Positions 37,526 through 51,300 of a DNA stretch of 64,000 bases are shown piece after piece (positions within the stretch are counted from its first letter, which is position 1; every line of letters starts with the position of its first letter). A program made the translations under genes and the position numbers. The notes under the pieces are model-generated. The model had not been told where the DNA came from. It worked only from the letters and a program-made list of their open reading frames with translations, and searched no databases. The stretch is from positions 248,001 to 312,000 of the forward strand of contig NZ_CP076444.2 of NCBI RefSeq assembly GCF_020023735.2, written 5' to 3'. The DNA is from Mycoavidus sp. HKI (GTDB lineage Bacteria > Pseudomonadota > Gammaproteobacteria > Burkholderiales > Burkholderiaceae).

Positions 37526-37567
37526 GTGGTGCTTTCAGCGATTGCTGATATGAGCAGAAAGCACTAC
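37526..37567 (+). promoter_or_regulatory. rplL-rpoB hairpin 1 (possible RNase III site)
   Basis: Eleven base pairs (GTGGTGCTTTC with GAAAGCACTAC, one G-U pair) enclosing an internal AGC/GCT hairpin, starting seven bases after the rplL stop. In E. coli an RNase III processing hairpin occupies this position; function here is inferred from place and shape. Confidence 0.6.
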
Positions 37568-37580
37568 TAAGAATCGCATC

Positions 37581-37611
37581 AAGGCTGGCAGTTTATTCTG
37601 CCGGCCTTTTT
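37581..37611 (+). terminator. Attenuator between rplL and rpoB
   Basis: An 11-base-pair stem, AAGGCTGGCAG with CTGCCGGCCTT (one G-U pair), a six-base loop and a following T-run. It should end part of the ribosomal protein transcripts before rpoB, as the known rplL-rpoB attenuator does. The further ~220 bases up to rpoB hold no gene. Confidence 0.8.
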
Positions 37612-37831
37612 GTCCGTGGTAAGCATTTTTGAGAAATTAAATTAAAGTAACGTGGATACATTCAAACACGGTATTTTTCTTTAATTTTTAAGCTAGAAGT
37701 TGCGGTAAAGAGTAAGTTTGGTCGGGCAACGGATGAGTCCTTTGTTGCCGTCAGCCAGCGGTTGGTAGTGGCCAACCACCAAGCGATTATTTCGTTCATT
37801 TGTTGGCTGTCTTGATAGCGGATCGTATCAT

Positions 37832-40800
37832 ATGCAATATTCTTTCACCGAGAAAAAGCGTATTCGGAAAAATTTTGCGAAGCGCGTGAATGTTCACCAG
37901 ATTCCATTTTTATTATCTACGCAACTTGAGTCCTTTAGTGACTTTTTGCAAGCGGATATTGCGTCCGGAAAGCGCAACCCTGAGGGTTTGCAAGCGGCAT
38001 TTATGTCCGTTTTTCCGATTGTGTCGCACAATGGTTTCGCCCGTCTTGAATTTGTCAGCTATAGTTTGTCGTCGCCGGCCTTCGATGTTAAAGAATGCCA
38101 GCAACGCGGTTTGACTTTTTGCTCGGCACTACGCGCTAAGGTGCGTTTGGTGCTGTTAGACAAAGAGTCGCCAAGTAAGCCAGTGATCAAAGAGGTGAAG
38201 GAGCAGGAAGTGTACATGGGCGAAATGCCGCTGATGACACCGACCGGCTCTTTTGTCATCAATGGCACAGAACGGGTTATTGTGTCGCAGTTGCATCGCT
38301 CGCCGGGTGTTTTTTTCGAGCATGATAAAGGTAAGACGCATAGCTCCGGCAAATTGCTTTTTTCTGCGCGGATTATTCCCTACCGTGGTTCATGGCTAGA
38401 TTTTGAATTTGATCCAAAAGACAATTTATATTTCCGGGTAGATCGCCGCCGCAAAATGCCGGTGACCATCCTCCTCAAAGCAATTGGTTTAAATGCTGAA
38501 GAAATCCTTGAGCGTTTCTTTATGTTTGACCAATGTACGTTGATGGACGAAGGCGCGCAGATTAAATTTGTCCCTGAAAGGCTGCGCGGAGAAGTCGCGC
38601 GTTTTGACATTCTTGATCGAGATGGCAAAGTCATCGTGCAAAAAGAGAAACGGGTCAATGCAAAGCATATCCGTGATCTTGAAAGTGCAAAGACTGAAAC
38701 CATCTCAGTGCCGGAAGATTATCTCCTGGGCCGAGTGCTTGCTAAAGGCGTAGTGGATGCGCAAACCGGTGAAGTGTTGGCAGAAGCCAATGAAGAAATC
38801 ACCGACAGCCTACTCGCGAGATTGCGGGAAGCGGAAATCAAAGAGATTCAAACGTTATACACGAATGATCTTGACCAGGGTCCTTATATTTCGCAAACGC
38901 TTCGGATTGACGAAACCATTGATCAAACAGCCGCGCGCATTGCGATCTATCGGATGATGCGTCCGGGTGAACCGCCGACTGAAGAATCCGTTGAAGCGTT
39001 ATTTAACCGGCTTTTCTACAGTGAAGATACTTACGATCTGTCGAAAGTAGGTCGCATGAAGTTTAATCGTCGTGTGGGCCGTGAAGAGATCACTGGCCAA
39101 ATGACGCTTGATAACGCCGATCTTCTTGCCACGATTCAAATTCTTGTTGAATTACGCAATGGTAAAGGCGAAGTTGACGATATCGATCACCTTGGTAATC
39201 GCCGGGTGCGTTGTGTCGGCGAACTCGCAGAGAATCAATTCCGCACGGGCTTAGTGCGTGTCGAGCGCGCGGTCAAAGAAAGGTTGGGACAGGCAGAAAG
39301 TGAAAATCTGATGCCACATGATCTGATTAACTCGAAGCCGATTTCGTCGGCCATTCGTGAGTTTTTTGGCTCATCGCAGCTGTCGCAGTTTATGGACCAA
39401 ACCAACCCATTGTCCGAAATCACGCACAAGCGCCGCGTCTCTGCGCTTGGGCCGGGTGGTTTGACGCGCGAGCGCGCCGGCTTTGAGGTGCGCGATGTGC
39501 ATCCAACGCATTACGGCCGCGTGTGTCCAATTGAAACGCCGGAAGGACCTAATATTGGTCTGATTAATTCACTCGCCTTGTATGCTCACCTTAACGAATA
39601 TGGTTTTCTAGAAACGCCCTATCGTAAGGTTGACGAGGGCAAAGTAAGTAACAAGATCGATTATCTATCTGCGATTGAAGAAGGCCGTTATGTGATTGCG
39701 CAAGCAAATGCAGCGGTATCCAGTGACGGCACACTCACGGATGAGCTGGTCTCTGCGCGTGAAGCGGGTGAAACGCTGATGGTAACCCCAGATCGTGTGC
39801 AATATATGGATGTTGCGCCATCTCAGATTGTCTCGGTGGCGGCTTCGTTGATTCCATTTCTCGAGCACGATGATGCTAACCGCGCGTTGATGGGATCGAA
39901 CATGCAGCGGCAGGCGGTACCTTGTCTGCGTCCTGAAAAAGCGGTCGTCGGTACGGGTATTGAACGTACGGTGGCAGTCGATTCTGGGACAACCGTACAA
40001 GCGTTCCGTGGTGGTGAGGTTGATTACGTTGACGCAGGCCGGATTGTGATTCGGGTCAATGATGATGAAGCGGTGGCAGGCGATACTGGGGTGGATATTT
40101 ATAACCTCATCAAATACACGCGCTCAAACCAAAACACAAATATCAATCAGCGCCCGATTGCGAAGGTTGGCGACCGGATCGTGCGGGGGGATGTACTGGC
40201 TGATGGCGCTTCGACAGATATTGGCGAACTTGCGCTCGGGCAGAATATGTTGGTGGCCTTCATGCCTTGGAATGGCTACAACTTTGAAGATTCGATTTTG
40301 ATTTCTGAGAAAGTTGTCGCTGATGATCGCTATACCTCAATTCATATCGAAGAGTTGAACGTGGTGGCGCGCGATACTAAGCTGGGCTCAGAAGAAATCA
40401 CCTGTGATATCTCTAACTTAGCTGAATCGCAGTTGGGTCGACTGGATGACTCGGGGATTATTTATATCGGTGCTGAAGTTGAAGCAGGCGATGTACTCGT
40501 GGGTAAAGTCACGCCAAAGGGTGAAACTCAACTCACGCCGGAAGAAAAACTACTGCGCGCGATTTTTGGCGAGAAAGCCTCTGATGTAAAAGATACATCG
40601 TTGCGTGTACCTTCGGGCATGAGCGGCACAGTGATTGATGTGCAAGTGTTCACGCGTGAAGGCATTGAGCGTGACAAGCGTGCGCAGCAAATTATTGATG
40701 ATGAACTTAAGCGCTATCGCCTCGATCTCAATGACCAGTTGCGCATTGTTGAGGGAGATGCATTTCAGCGGTTAGAAAAAATGCTGGTTGGCCGGGTTGT

Positions 40801-41938
40801 CAATGGTGGTCCTAAAAAGCTTGCAAAAGGCGCAAAAATCACCGCTGATTATCTAGCTGAGCTGGATCACTACCACTGGTTTGATTTGCGTCTAGCGGAC
40901 GAAGAGGCAGCCGCACAGCTTGAAGCGATTAAAGAATCGATTGCGCAAAAACGCCATCAGTTTGATCTGGCCTTTGAAGAGAAGCGTAAAAAGCTGACGC
41001 AGGGTGATGAATTGCCGCCAGGCGTTCTAAAAATGGTCAAAGTCTATCTTGCGGTCAAGCGTCGCTTGCAGCCCGGTGACAAAATGGCCGGCCGCCACGG
41101 TAACAAAGGCGTGGTGTCGAAGATTGTGCCGGTCGAAGATATGCCGTATATGGCAGATGGTACCCCTGCCGATATCGTCTTGAACCCATTAGGTGTTCCA
41201 TCACGGATGAACGTTGGTCAGATTCTTGAGACCCATCTTGGCTGGGCCGCGAAAGGGTTGGGGCATCGCATCGGCGATATGCTGCGCGCACAAGCCAAAG
41301 CGACCGAGCTGCGAGAGTTCTTGAGTACCATCTACAATGAAAGTGGCCGCCGTGAAGCGTTAGATGAGCTCAGTGATAAAGAGGTGCTAGAACTGGCTTC
41401 TAATCTGAAAGAAGGGGTACCGTTTGCGACTCCTGTCTTTGATGGCGCCACCGAAGACGAAATTGCACGAGCACTTGAACTGGCTTGGCCGGATCATATT
41501 GCTAAGCAATTGGGGATGACCAAGTCAAAAAATCAAGTCACATTATATGACGGGCGCACAGGTGATGCGTTTGATCGCCCAGTCACCGTAGGCTACATGC
41601 ATATGTTGAAATTGCACCATTTGGTCGATGACAAAATGCATGCTCGCTCAACCGGTCCTTATTCACTTGTCACGCAACAGCCGCTCGGTGGTAAAGCCCA
41701 GTTTGGTGGTCAGCGTTTCGGTGAAATGGAGGTGTGGGCGCTTGAGGCCTATGGCGCAGCGTATGTGTTGCAAGAAATGTTGACTGTGAAATCAGATGAC
41801 GTGGTAGGCCGCACGAAGATTTATGAAAACCTGGTCAAGGGCGAACATGTCATTGATGCAGGTATGCCCGAATCATTCAACGTGCTAGTGAAAGAAATTC
41901 GCTCGCTCGGTATTGACATCGATCTTGACCGGAATTAA
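37832..41938 (+). CDS. rpoB: DNA-directed RNA polymerase subunit beta
   Basis: The 1368-residue beta subunit, the normal betaproteobacterial length. The rifampicin region reads [17 protein letters not shown], with wild-type residues as far as can be judged. The C-terminal G-R-H-G-N-K-G catalytic segment is intact. rpoC follows after 21 bases. Confidence 0.99.
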   Translation: MQYSFTEKKRIRKNFAKRVNVHQIPFLLSTQLESFSDFLQADIASGKRNPEGLQAAFMSVFPIVSHNGFARLEFVSYSLSSPAFDVKECQQRGLTFCSALRAKVRLVLLDKESPSKPVIKEVKEQEVYMGEMPLMTPTGSFVINGTERVIVSQLHRSPGVFFEHDKGKTHSSGKLLFSARIIPYRGSWLDFEFDPKDNLYFRVDRRRKMPVTILLKAIGLNAEEILERFFMFDQCTLMDEGAQIKFVPERLRGEVARFDILDRDGKVIVQKEKRVNAKHIRDLESAKTETISVPEDYLLGRVLAKGVVDAQTGEVLAEANEEITDSLLARLREAEIKEIQTLYTNDLDQGPYISQTLRIDETIDQTAARIAIYRMMRPGEPPTEESVEALFNRLFYSEDTYDLSKVGRMKFNRRVGREEITGQMTLDNADLLATIQILVELRNGKGEVDDIDHLGNRRVRCVGELAENQFRTGLVRVERAVKERLGQAESENLMPHDLINSKPISSAIREFFGSSQLSQFMDQTNPLSEITHKRRVSALGPGGLTRERAGFEVRDVHPTHYGRVCPIETPEGPNIGLINSLALYAHLNEYGFLETPYRKVDEGKVSNKIDYLSAIEEGRYVIAQANAAVSSDGTLTDELVSAREAGETLMVTPDRVQYMDVAPSQIVSVAASLIPFLEHDDANRALMGSNMQRQAVPCLRPEKAVVGTGIERTVAVDSGTTVQAFRGGEVDYVDAGRIVIRVNDDEAVAGDTGVDIYNLIKYTRSNQNTNINQRPIAKVGDRIVRGDVLADGASTDIGELALGQNMLVAFMPWNGYNFEDSILISEKVVADDRYTSIHIEELNVVARDTKLGSEEITCDISNLAESQLGRLDDSGIIYIGAEVEAGDVLVGKVTPKGETQLTPEEKLLRAIFGEKASDVKDTSLRVPSGMSGTVIDVQVFTREGIERDKRAQQIIDDELKRYRLDLNDQLRIVEGDAFQRLEKMLVGRVVNGGPKKLAKGAKITADYLAELDHYHWFDLRLADEEAAAQLEAIKESIAQKRHQFDLAFEEKRKKLTQGDELPPGVLKMVKVYLAVKRRLQPGDKMAGRHGNKGVVSKIVPVEDMPYMADGTPADIVLNPLGVPSRMNVGQILETHLGWAAKGLGHRIGDMLRAQAKATELREFLSTIYNESGRREALDELSDKEVLELASNLKEGVPFATPVFDGATEDEIARALELAWPDHIAKQLGMTKSKNQVTLYDGRTGDAFDRPVTVGYMHMLKLHHLVDDKMHARSTGPYSLVTQQPLGGKAQFGGQRFGEMEVWALEAYGAAYVLQEMLTVKSDDVVGRTKIYENLVKGEHVIDAGMPESFNVLVKEIRSLGIDIDLDRN

Positions 41939-41959
41939 GCCGACTTACGGAGAAAAGCC

Positions 41960-44900
41960 ATGAAAGCTTTGCTCGATCTATTCAAGCAAGTTCAGCAAAA
42001 TGAAGTATTTGATGCCATTAAGATTGGCTTAGCCTCACCAGACAAAATTCGTTCTTGGTCGTTTGGTGAAGTCAAAAAACCTGAAACGATCAACTATCGC
42101 ACCTTTAAACCGGAACGCGATGGTTTGTTCTGCGCTAAGATTTTTGGCCCGATCAAAGATTATGAATGCCTGTGTGGCAAATATAAGCGCCTAAAACACC
42201 GCGGCGTGATTTGTGAAAAATGCGGGGTTGAAGTCACGCTGACTAAAGTACGTCGTGAACGTATGGCGCATATTGAGCTTGCCTCGCCGGTTGCTCATAT
42301 TTGGTTTTTGAAATCGTTACCATCGCGTTTAGGCATGGTGCTCGATATGACCTTGCGCGATATTGAGCGGGTACTTTATTTTGAAGCCTATGTGGTGATT
42401 GAAGCTGGCATGACTCCGTTGAAGCGGGGGCAGATCATGACCGAGGAAGATTATTACAGCAAGGTCGAAGAATACGGCGATGAGTTTCGCGCCGAAATGG
42501 GTGCGGAAGGCGTGCGTGAGCTATTGCGTTCAATCGACATTGATGCGCAAGCTGAAATGCTGCGCGGCGAATTGAAAACCACGGGCTCAGAGGCGAAGTT
42601 AAAGAAATTTTCCAAACGTCTCAAAGTATTAGAAGCTTTTCAACGTTCAGGGATCAAGCCTGAATGGATGATCTTCGAAGTCTTGCCGGTTTTGCCACCT
42701 GAGTTGCGGCCACTGGTGCCGCTCGATGGCGGACGCTTTGCCACTTCGGATTTGAATGATTTGTACCGTCGCGTGATTAATCGTAACAACCGGCTTAAAC
42801 GCCTGCTTGAACTCAAAGCGCCTGAGATTATTGTGCGCAATGAAAAGCGGATGTTGCAAGAGTCGGTTGATTCATTGCTCGACAATGGCCGCCGCGGTAA
42901 AGCGATGACCGGGGCCAATAAGCGCCCATTGAAATCGGTTGCCGATATGCTCAAAGGTAAAGGCGGTCGTTTCCGCCAAAATCTGTTGGGTAAGCGCGTT
43001 GATTATTCCGGTCGTTCAGTGATTGTGGTTGGACCTACCCTCAAACTGCACCAATGTGGCTTACCCAAGCTGATGGCGCTTGAGCTCTTTAAACCCTTCA
43101 TTTTCCATAAACTTGAAGTGATGGGGATTGCCACCACGATCAAGGCGGCTAAAAAAGAAGTTGAAAGCCAAACACCTGTAGTCTGGGATATCCTCGAAGA
43201 AGTTATTCGCGAGCACCCAGTGATGCTAAACCGTGCGCCAACACTGCATCGGCTTGGTATTCAAGCGTTCGAACCGGTCTTAATTGAAGGTAAAGCGATT
43301 CAACTGCATCCGCTGGTCTGCGCTGCATTTAATGCTGACTTTGACGGTGACCAAATGGCCGTGCATGTGCCGCTTTCGCTTGAAGCGCAACTTGAAGCAC
43401 GGACGTTGATGCTGGCGTCAAACAATATCTTGTTTCCGGCAAATGGCGAGCCGTCGATTGTGCCCTCGCAAGATATCGTGCTAGGCCTTTATTATGCAAC
43501 GCGTGAACATGTCAACGCCAAAGGCGAAGGTCTAACTTTCATCAATGTCAGCGAAGCGATTCTGGCCTATGAAAACAAGCAAGTTGAATTAAGTGCGAGT
43601 GTCCACGTACGCATTGTTGAGCAGGTACCTAACCCGGATGCCGCACCTGGAGCGCCGAAGTTGGTGCCAGCGTTGACGCTTTATAAGACAACGGTTGGCC
43701 GGGCTATTTTGTCGGAAATCTTGCCGCCAGGCTTGCCATTTTCGGCAATGAATAAGCCCCTCAAAAAGAAAGAAATCTCACGCTTGATTAACCTTTCATT
43801 TCGATGCTGTGGCCTGCGTGAGACGGTAATCTTTGCTGATCAACTGATGCAGCAGGGGTTCAAGCTTGCTACGCGCGCGGGTATTTCGATTTGCGTGGAC
43901 GATATGTTGGTGCCGCCGCAAAAAGAAAAAATCGTCAACGATGCCGCCCAGAAAGTGAAAGAATATGACCGGCAATATATGTCCGGTCTGGTGACTTCGC
44001 AGGAGCGTTATAACAACGTCGTTGATATTTGGTCAGCCACTTCGGAAGCCGTAGGTAAGGCGATGATGGAGCAGCTTTCAACGGAAAATGTCATCGATCG
44101 CGAAGGCAAAACAGTCAGACAAGAATCGTTCAATTCGATTTATATGATGGCCGATTCCGGTGCGCGCGGTTCGGCAGTGCAAATTCGCCAGCTGGCGGGG
44201 ATGCGCGGTTTGATGGCAAAACCCGATGGCTCGATCATCGAGACGCCGATTACCGCGAATTTCCGTGAAGGGCTGAACGTATTGCAGTACTTCATCTCAA
44301 CCCATGGTGCGCGTAAGGGTCTAGCTGATACCGCACTGAAGACCGCGAACTCAGGTTATTTGACGCGCCGTCTGGTCGATGTAACGCAAGATTTGGTCGT
44401 GGTTGAGGATGACTGCGGAACGTCCAATGGCGTAGCGATGAAGGCCCTGGTTGAAGGTGGGGAAGTGGTTGAAGCGCTGCGTGATAGGATTCTTGGGCGC
44501 GTAGCGGTTGCCGATGTAGTCAATCCAGAAACCCAGGAAACGGTTTATGAAACCGGCACCCTGCTGGATGAAATGGCGGTTGAAGAAATCGAACGTTTGG
44601 GCATTGATGAAGTTCGTGTGCGTACCCCGCTTGACTGCGAAACGCGCTATGGCCTATGTGCCCAATGCTATGGCCGCGATCTTGGCCGCGGTGTTCTGGT
44701 CAACACGGGTGAGGCCGTCGGTGTGATTGCGGCACAGTCGATTGGTGAGCCAGGTACCCAGCTCACAATGCGTACTTTCCACATTGGGGGCGCTGCCTCG
44801 CGCGCGGCAATTGCGTCGAGCGTAGAAGCTAAATCAAATGGTACGGTACGTTTTACTGCAGCAATGCGTTATGTGATGAACGCAAAAGGTGAAGCGATCG

Positions 44901-46174
44901 CTATTTCGCGTTCTGGCGAAGTCATCATTACGGATGATCATGGCCGTGAGCGTGAGCGCCACAAAGTGCCTTACGGCGCTACCCTGTTGCAGACCGATGG
45001 AGCCCAGATCAAGGCCGGCACGCAATTGGCGACGTGGGATCCTCTGACGCGTCCGATTGTTGCCGAATATGGCGGTGTGGCGAAATTTGAAAACGTCGAA
45101 GAAGGCGTGACGGTTGCCCGCCAGATTGATGATGTAACGGGTCTATCGACGCTGGTTGTGATCGATCCAAAGCGTCGTGGTTCACAAGCCGCTAAGAGCG
45201 TGCGTCCGCAAGTCAAATTGCTCGATGCAAAAGGCGCTGAAGTCAAAATCCCCGGAACTGACCACGCGGTTATGATCGGTTTTCAGGTTGGCGCTTTGAT
45301 TACGGTTAAAGACGGCCAAATGGTGAAAGTGGGTGAGGTGCTAGCGCGGATCCCAACTGAATCGCAGAAAACCCGTGATATTACTGGGGGTCTGCCGCGT
45401 GTAGCCGAATTGTTTGAAGCGCGCTCACCTAAAGATGCGGGTATTCTGGCCGAAGTGACCGGTACCGTGTCATTCGGTAAAGACACTAAAGGTAAACAAC
45501 GTTTAGTCATTACTGACCTTGATGGCAACCAAAACGAATTCCTGATTCCGAAAGACAAGCAGGTACTCGTGCATGATGGTCAAGTCGTGAATAAAGGCGA
45601 GATGATTGTCGACGGCCCAGCCGATCCTCATGACATCTTGCGTTTACAGGGCGTTGAGGCGTTGGCGCGCTACATCGTTGATGAAGTGCAAGATGTGTAT
45701 CGTCTACAGGGCGTGAAGATCAACGACAAGCACATTGAAGTGATTGTGCGTCAGATGCTGCGTCGGGTGCAAATCACTGATGCTGGCGATACACGCTTTA
45801 TCCCAGGTGAGCAGGTTGAGCGTTCCGATATGCTTAACGAAAATGACCAGATGAATGCGGACGATAAACGCCCTGCTAATTATGATAATATCTTACTGGG
45901 TATTACTAAAGCATCGTTGTCGACGGATTCTTTCATCTCGGCTGCGTCGTTCCAAGAAACAACCCGCGTCCTAACCGAAGCGGCAATCATGGGCAAACGC
46001 GACGACTTGAGCGGTCTGAAAGAAAACGTGATTATCGGTCGCCTGATCCCAGCCGGTACGGGTCTTGCTTTTCATAAGGCACGTAAAAATAAAGAAGCCT
46101 CTGATCGCAAGCGATTCGATCAAATAGCTGAAGCTGAATCCGAAACATTTGGGTTTGGGCCACCGGTTGTTTAA
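41960..46174 (+). CDS. rpoC: DNA-directed RNA polymerase subunit beta'
   Basis: The 1404-residue beta' subunit. The N-terminal zinc finger (C-L-C-G then C-E-K-C-G) and the catalytic A-D-F-D-G-D-Q-M, which binds the active-site magnesium, are intact. A GGAG-type ribosome site precedes the ATG. Ends at a strong terminator. Confidence 0.99.
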   Translation: MKALLDLFKQVQQNEVFDAIKIGLASPDKIRSWSFGEVKKPETINYRTFKPERDGLFCAKIFGPIKDYECLCGKYKRLKHRGVICEKCGVEVTLTKVRRERMAHIELASPVAHIWFLKSLPSRLGMVLDMTLRDIERVLYFEAYVVIEAGMTPLKRGQIMTEEDYYSKVEEYGDEFRAEMGAEGVRELLRSIDIDAQAEMLRGELKTTGSEAKLKKFSKRLKVLEAFQRSGIKPEWMIFEVLPVLPPELRPLVPLDGGRFATSDLNDLYRRVINRNNRLKRLLELKAPEIIVRNEKRMLQESVDSLLDNGRRGKAMTGANKRPLKSVADMLKGKGGRFRQNLLGKRVDYSGRSVIVVGPTLKLHQCGLPKLMALELFKPFIFHKLEVMGIATTIKAAKKEVESQTPVVWDILEEVIREHPVMLNRAPTLHRLGIQAFEPVLIEGKAIQLHPLVCAAFNADFDGDQMAVHVPLSLEAQLEARTLMLASNNILFPANGEPSIVPSQDIVLGLYYATREHVNAKGEGLTFINVSEAILAYENKQVELSASVHVRIVEQVPNPDAAPGAPKLVPALTLYKTTVGRAILSEILPPGLPFSAMNKPLKKKEISRLINLSFRCCGLRETVIFADQLMQQGFKLATRAGISICVDDMLVPPQKEKIVNDAAQKVKEYDRQYMSGLVTSQERYNNVVDIWSATSEAVGKAMMEQLSTENVIDREGKTVRQESFNSIYMMADSGARGSAVQIRQLAGMRGLMAKPDGSIIETPITANFREGLNVLQYFISTHGARKGLADTALKTANSGYLTRRLVDVTQDLVVVEDDCGTSNGVAMKALVEGGEVVEALRDRILGRVAVADVVNPETQETVYETGTLLDEMAVEEIERLGIDEVRVRTPLDCETRYGLCAQCYGRDLGRGVLVNTGEAVGVIAAQSIGEPGTQLTMRTFHIGGAASRAAIASSVEAKSNGTVRFTAAMRYVMNAKGEAIAISRSGEVIITDDHGRERERHKVPYGATLLQTDGAQIKAGTQLATWDPLTRPIVAEYGGVAKFENVEEGVTVARQIDDVTGLSTLVVIDPKRRGSQAAKSVRPQVKLLDAKGAEVKIPGTDHAVMIGFQVGALITVKDGQMVKVGEVLARIPTESQKTRDITGGLPRVAELFEARSPKDAGILAEVTGTVSFGKDTKGKQRLVITDLDGNQNEFLIPKDKQVLVHDGQVVNKGEMIVDGPADPHDILRLQGVEALARYIVDEVQDVYRLQGVKINDKHIEVIVRQMLRRVQITDAGDTRFIPGEQVERSDMLNENDQMNADDKRPANYDNILLGITKASLSTDSFISAASFQETTRVLTEAAIMGKRDDLSGLKENVIIGRLIPAGTGLAFHKARKNKEASDRKRFDQIAEAESETFGFGPPVV

Positions 46175-46202
46175 CGCTTAATACACATAAAGTGTATATA
46201 AC

Positions 46203-46236
46203 ACGGCCCCGCACTATTCATGCGGGGCCGTTTTTT
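46203..46236 (+). terminator. Intrinsic terminator after rpoC
   Basis: A perfect 11-base stem ACGGCCCCGCA/TGCGGGGCCGT with a seven-base loop, followed by a run of T. It closes the rplKAJL-rpoBC operon. Confidence 0.93.
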
Positions 46237-46354
46237 ATTGTTGCGCAAATTTTGCTAAGAGGGGCGGCTAACGAAAGTCATACGGCGCGTCTGAGCTATT
46301 GCTTTTATAATTCAGGTTTTACTCCCACCTTCTATACCCGCCGTGCGGGATGCT

Positions 46355-48220
46355 ATGTCGCGTTGTCTTGCTATTCTGAATGAAATCTTCGGCTACTCTA
46401 CCTTTCGCGCTCAGCAAGAGGAGATCGTTGAGCATATCGCGGCGGGCGGAGATTGCTTGGTCTTAATGCCAACCGGTGGCGGCAAATCCTTATGCTATCA
46501 AATCCCCTCACTGGTACGACGTGAAGCAGGCTTGGGTCCAGGTATTGTCGTCTCACCGTTGATCGCGCTGATGCAAGATCAGGTGGCGGCGCTAACGGAG
46601 TGTGGTGTGCGCGCCGCCTATCTGAATTCTGCCCTGTCGGGCAGCGAAGCCGCGGCTACAGAGCGAGCGCTCCGCAAAGGCCAAATCGATCTGCTTTATG
46701 TTGCGCCAGAAAGGTTGATGACGCCACGTTTTCTTGATTTGCTTGAGAGTATTCAGGTTGGCCTATTTGCGATTGACGAAGCGCATTGTGTTTCACAATG
46801 GGGTCATGATTTCCGCCCGGAATACATCCAACTCAGCGTTTTACACGAACGCTTTCCAAACGTGCCACGAGTTGCACTCACTGCTACTGCGGATGAACTC
46901 ACACGTGCCGAGATCATTCATCGTCTAGCGCTAGATAATGCGCGTGTCTTTATCTCGAGTTTTGACCGACCTAATATTCATTACCGAATTGTCGAAAAGA
47001 ACAATGCCCGCAACCAGTTGCTTGACTTTATCCGCGCTGAGCATATGGAGCTAGACCCTAGCGCTAAAAGCGGCAGCCAACGGTGTGACGCCGGCATTAT
47101 TTACTGCTTATCCCGCCGCAAGGTGGATGAGACAGCGCAGTGGCTCCAAACCCAAGGTGTGCGGGCGCTGCCATATCACGCGGGCATGGACGCTGACATG
47201 CGGCGTCGGCATCAGCAGATTTTTCAGCAAGAAGAAGGTATTGTGATGGTCGCGACGATTGCTTTCGGGATGGGCATTGATAAACCGGATGTCCGCTTTG
47301 TTGCGCATCTAGACTTACCAAAGAGTGTCGAAGGGTATTATCAAGAAACTGGCCGGGCCGGGCGCGATGGACTCCCCGCGAATGCATGGATGGCCTACGG
47401 CTTAGGCGATGTCGTGCAACAACGCAGAATGATTGAGGAATCTGAGGCGGATGATGCACATAAGCGGATTGTCACAAGCAAATTAGATGCCTTGCTGGGT
47501 TTATGTGAAACGGCGAGCTGCCGGCGCGTCCAATTGTTGGCTTACTTTGGCGAAGCCAGCAGCCCCTGCGGCAATTGCGATACCTGCCTTGAGGCGCCAG
47601 CGACTTGGGATGGCACGCGTGAAGCGCAAATGGCGCTGTCTTGCGTCTACCGGGTAGAGCGCATGAGTGGTTTTTATTTTGGTGCTGGCCATCTGATCGA
47701 CATTTTGCGGGGTAATTTGACTGAGCGTGTTAAACAACGTGGACACGACCAGCTGTCAACTTTCGGCATTGGCGCTACGCTCACAGAAACCCAATGGCGA
47801 CCCATTTTTCGCCAACTCATCGCCTATGGCTTGTTAACGGTTGACCATAACCTGCATGGCGCGCTTACTTTAACCTCGGCCAGCCGTGCTGTGCTCAAAG
47901 GTGAACAAAAAGTGACGCTGCGGCGCGAAATCAAGTCAGCCCGTGCGCCTCATGCCCCGGTTAAACAGCGGGCAAACTTAGTCAAAGAATTATCCGCCTC
48001 TGCGCGTGAATGCTGGGAAAGGTTGCGTGCTTGGCGCAGCAAGACGGCTAAAAGCGAAGGCGTAGCTGCATACGTTATTTTCCACGATAGCACCTTAGCT
48101 GAAATCGCTCGGCTTGTGCCTTCAACAATTAGCGAATTACGCACAGTATCGGGCGTTGGCGCTCTCAAACTGGAACGCTTTGGGACACAGCTACTAGAAG
48201 TGGTTGCGGGTGAGGATTAA
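46355..48220 (+). CDS. recQ: ATP-dependent DNA helicase RecQ
   Basis: A 621-residue 3'-5' helicase. Walker A M-P-T-G-G-G-K-S and the DEAH box [16 protein letters not shown] lie in the first motor lobe. The [10 protein letters not shown] motif VI is in the second. A four-cysteine zinc site (C-R-R then C-G-N-C-D-T-C) lies near residue 400, followed by a winged helix and a C-terminal HRDC domain. A GTG at 46343 is in frame; the ATG at 46355 is preferred. All functional parts are intact. Confidence 0.96.
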   Translation: MSRCLAILNEIFGYSTFRAQQEEIVEHIAAGGDCLVLMPTGGGKSLCYQIPSLVRREAGLGPGIVVSPLIALMQDQVAALTECGVRAAYLNSALSGSEAAATERALRKGQIDLLYVAPERLMTPRFLDLLESIQVGLFAIDEAHCVSQWGHDFRPEYIQLSVLHERFPNVPRVALTATADELTRAEIIHRLALDNARVFISSFDRPNIHYRIVEKNNARNQLLDFIRAEHMELDPSAKSGSQRCDAGIIYCLSRRKVDETAQWLQTQGVRALPYHAGMDADMRRRHQQIFQQEEGIVMVATIAFGMGIDKPDVRFVAHLDLPKSVEGYYQETGRAGRDGLPANAWMAYGLGDVVQQRRMIEESEADDAHKRIVTSKLDALLGLCETASCRRVQLLAYFGEASSPCGNCDTCLEAPATWDGTREAQMALSCVYRVERMSGFYFGAGHLIDILRGNLTERVKQRGHDQLSTFGIGATLTETQWRPIFRQLIAYGLLTVDHNLHGALTLTSASRAVLKGEQKVTLRREIKSARAPHAPVKQRANLVKELSASARECWERLRAWRSKTAKSEGVAAYVIFHDSTLAEIARLVPSTISELRTVSGVGALKLERFGTQLLEVVAGED

Positions 48221-48368
48221 AGCATCGAGAGTAAGCCTTAGAAAATCACATTTATTAAAAATATTATTTAAATAAATGAAATTATCATACAATTAAAATT
48301 AAAAAATTATTTGGTATATTAAAAATCATCATTTAAACTCCTAAATTAATTATTACTAAATGGGGTGA
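48221..48368 (+). other. Very AT-rich leader of the cdiA-like gene
   Basis: A 148-base segment that is strongly A/T-rich compared with both neighbours. It must contain the promoter of the giant downstream gene. GGGGTGA lies just before the paired start codons ATG-ATG at 48369 and 48372. No signal-peptide coding sequence is seen in any + strand frame here. No terminator for recQ is evident. Confidence 0.5.
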
Positions 48369-51300
48369 ATGATGTTAAAACCAATTAATGGAGTTTCGAT
48401 TCAACACATTCGATCTGCTTCTATTGCCCCTAACAGACAAGAGCCAATAACACCCCACTCTAGTGAGGAAGCAGACTCTCCGACTGTGAACACCGCCCAG
48501 CCCAATGCGGCAGGCATTTCATATAACGAACACCCAAATTTCAACGTTGATCCACCCGGCGTAACCTTGCAGAACGGCTCTACTGTTCGGATTATTTTGA
48601 ATCACGTGATAGGGCGCACGCTTTCTCAACTGAATAGCGTGATAAAAATCGCCGGGGAGCCGGCTCAACTCGTTTTCTCCAATGCTAACGGCATTGAGTG
48701 TTGGGGATGTAATTTTCTCAATACTAAACATCTTGTGCTCAGCACAGGCGAGCCTATTTTAAATAGTGATGGCGAGCTTCAGGCCTTTCACGTGAAGGCA
48801 GGTCAAATTACGATCAAAAGCAACACGACACTCAAACAGTTTGAGCAAATTGACCTGATTGCGTACTCCATTAAAGTAGAGGGAGAGTTGTCCGCCAATA
48901 AAATCAACATGAGCACGGGGACGCACGAAATCAATTACGCGGATACGGGTCTGCCCATGATTACGCGGCAACAGGAACTCTCCATAGCACGTAGCGAGAC
49001 CGATCAAGGTTCGCGACGCGCGAGTCGCTTGCACTTCATCGAGACAGCTAGAGTGTGGGCTAAAGAGCATCTGAATATTCAAGCTGATACGCTAGATAAT
49101 GCCAGCCATCGGATTCAACCAAACGGTAATTTAACCGTCAAAGCAGTCAGTCTTACGGGGGCGGGAACGCTTAGCGCGGCGCTTGATCTTGCCGCAAAGC
49201 TTGAAGAAGACTATACACATAAAAATCAATTGAGTGCAGGCCGTCATCTATCGATTTCGACGACTCAGCGCTTAATCAATCAAGGCACTCTACAGATTCA
49301 AGGTGAAATAACCCTGGAGGCAAAAGAGCTTGAGAATCAATCAAAGTCTTTGATAGATGGCGTTTACCTTACGCTCAAAGCAGGAGATTTGCTTAGAAAC
49401 TACGGCGTAATTCGAGGTGGCAGCATAGCCATCGATGCACCAAGCTTGGTCAATGATGGTACGAATCATTCCGCGGAGCATCAAGCTGGAGCAATATTGG
49501 CGCATCGCCAGCTTACAATTCAAGCACAGAGTCTGCGCAACCAAGAACACGGATTAGTGCGTAGCGATGGTGAACTGACTATAGGAGATGCCCTCGGTAC
49601 TCAACGCAAATTGACTGACTCAACCCAAGTGCTGGTGAATTCCGGCTCTTCTATGATTGAGTCAAAAGAAAAACTCTCGATCCAAGTCGGTGAGTTAAAC
49701 AATCAAAATGGACAAATCACAGCACATTCTGACCTTATCCTAAACAGTCAAGTCATTCTAAACCAGGAAGGGCGCATAAAAGCTCAGGGGGATCAAAGCG
49801 TGTTAGATGTTTACACCGCTGCGATTAATAATACTTCCGGATGGTTGCTTCATACAGGAACGGGGCAGACTCAGATTGTGGCGCAGGTAACGATAGCGAA
49901 TTTCAATACTAAAGCGATACCAGGAGCTGGCTTAATCTTTGGTAAAGGTCCGGTTACTATTCACTCCCCCAAAATAGTAAATTATGAAGGTGGAGCAATT
50001 ATTTCGGATCAAATGCTCAAAATAAAAACCCCCTACTTGGGCAATCAATTGAGCACCTTATCGGCTGGCCAGAAAATAGAGATTGACACCGATAAATTAC
50101 AGAATGTAGGAGGCTTGATAACTGTTGGCGAAGATGAGAAATTCAAGGCGGAGGCTTCCCATAGCGTACAAGGTCCATCCCGTCACGCTCCTGACTTAGT
50201 AGGCGTACTTGAAGTGAATGCTCAGGAGGTCATCAACACTGCGTATACGGGTGAAAAAGCCCAAGAGAGTTTAATTCGTGTTCAGGGCAAGGTAGTGATA
50301 GAAGCACAGAAAATCTACAATGCGAATAAAAGTCAGATTTTAGGGAAGGAGGTGGATCTGAACTCAAAAGAACTCATCTCCAACGCTGCGAGCACGGTGT
50401 ACGCAAGCGACAAGTTTTCGCTGAAGGCTCATTCTCTTGTCAATTTAGATAAAGGGATTTTGCAAAGTGAGGGCGATTTCCATATTTCAGTGAATGATGA
50501 GTTGGGCAATCTGAAAGGGCAAATCATAGCGAATTCAGATCTTGTTCTGAAAAGTCAGGTGCTTGACAATCAAGAAGTTCATATCGAAACCAGGGGGGAT
50601 CAAAGCGTATTGGACGTGCAGGTCAACCTGATTAACAATGCCTCTGGCCGACTGCTGAATACAAGTGCAGGACAGACTCAAATTGTGGCCCGTCAGACAA
50701 TACTGAATCGCAATATGGATGCGGTAAAAGGGAGGGGATTTATTTTCGGCAAAGGCCCTGTGAGTGTCACCTCCTCTCAAATAGTCAATGACAAAGGAGG
50801 GGTCATTTTTTCGAACCAAACCCTCGAAATAAAAGCTGCCGACTATGTGTACAATAAATTTGCTACCTTATCGGCCTGCCAAAAAATCGACATTAACACC
50901 AGTAGCTTAAACAACTACGCTGGAGGGCTCATTAGTGTAGGAACGGAAGAAGCAGCCAAGACGGCGACCTCGACTGGCGCCCATAGTCCGGATAACCTTA
51001 CCCATTACGCGGGCGTGCTTACAGTGCAGGCGAAGGAAGTGCGTAACATGCTGGATAAAGGTGAGACGCAAGGTGGTCTGATCCGTTTGCAGGGCAAGAT
51101 CGAGATGGAAGCAGAAAAAATCTTCAATGGAAATAAAAGTCAGATTTTAGCGAAAAATGTGAGTTTGAATGCAAAAGAACTTTTTTTCGACGCTGGCAGT
51201 ACGGTATTTGCAAGCGATACATTGGATTTAATGGCGTACATTTTCAAAATAAAGGGCGTAGTGCAGGCGCAGAGTATTCACCTGCTAAGCGGAGTCAGTC

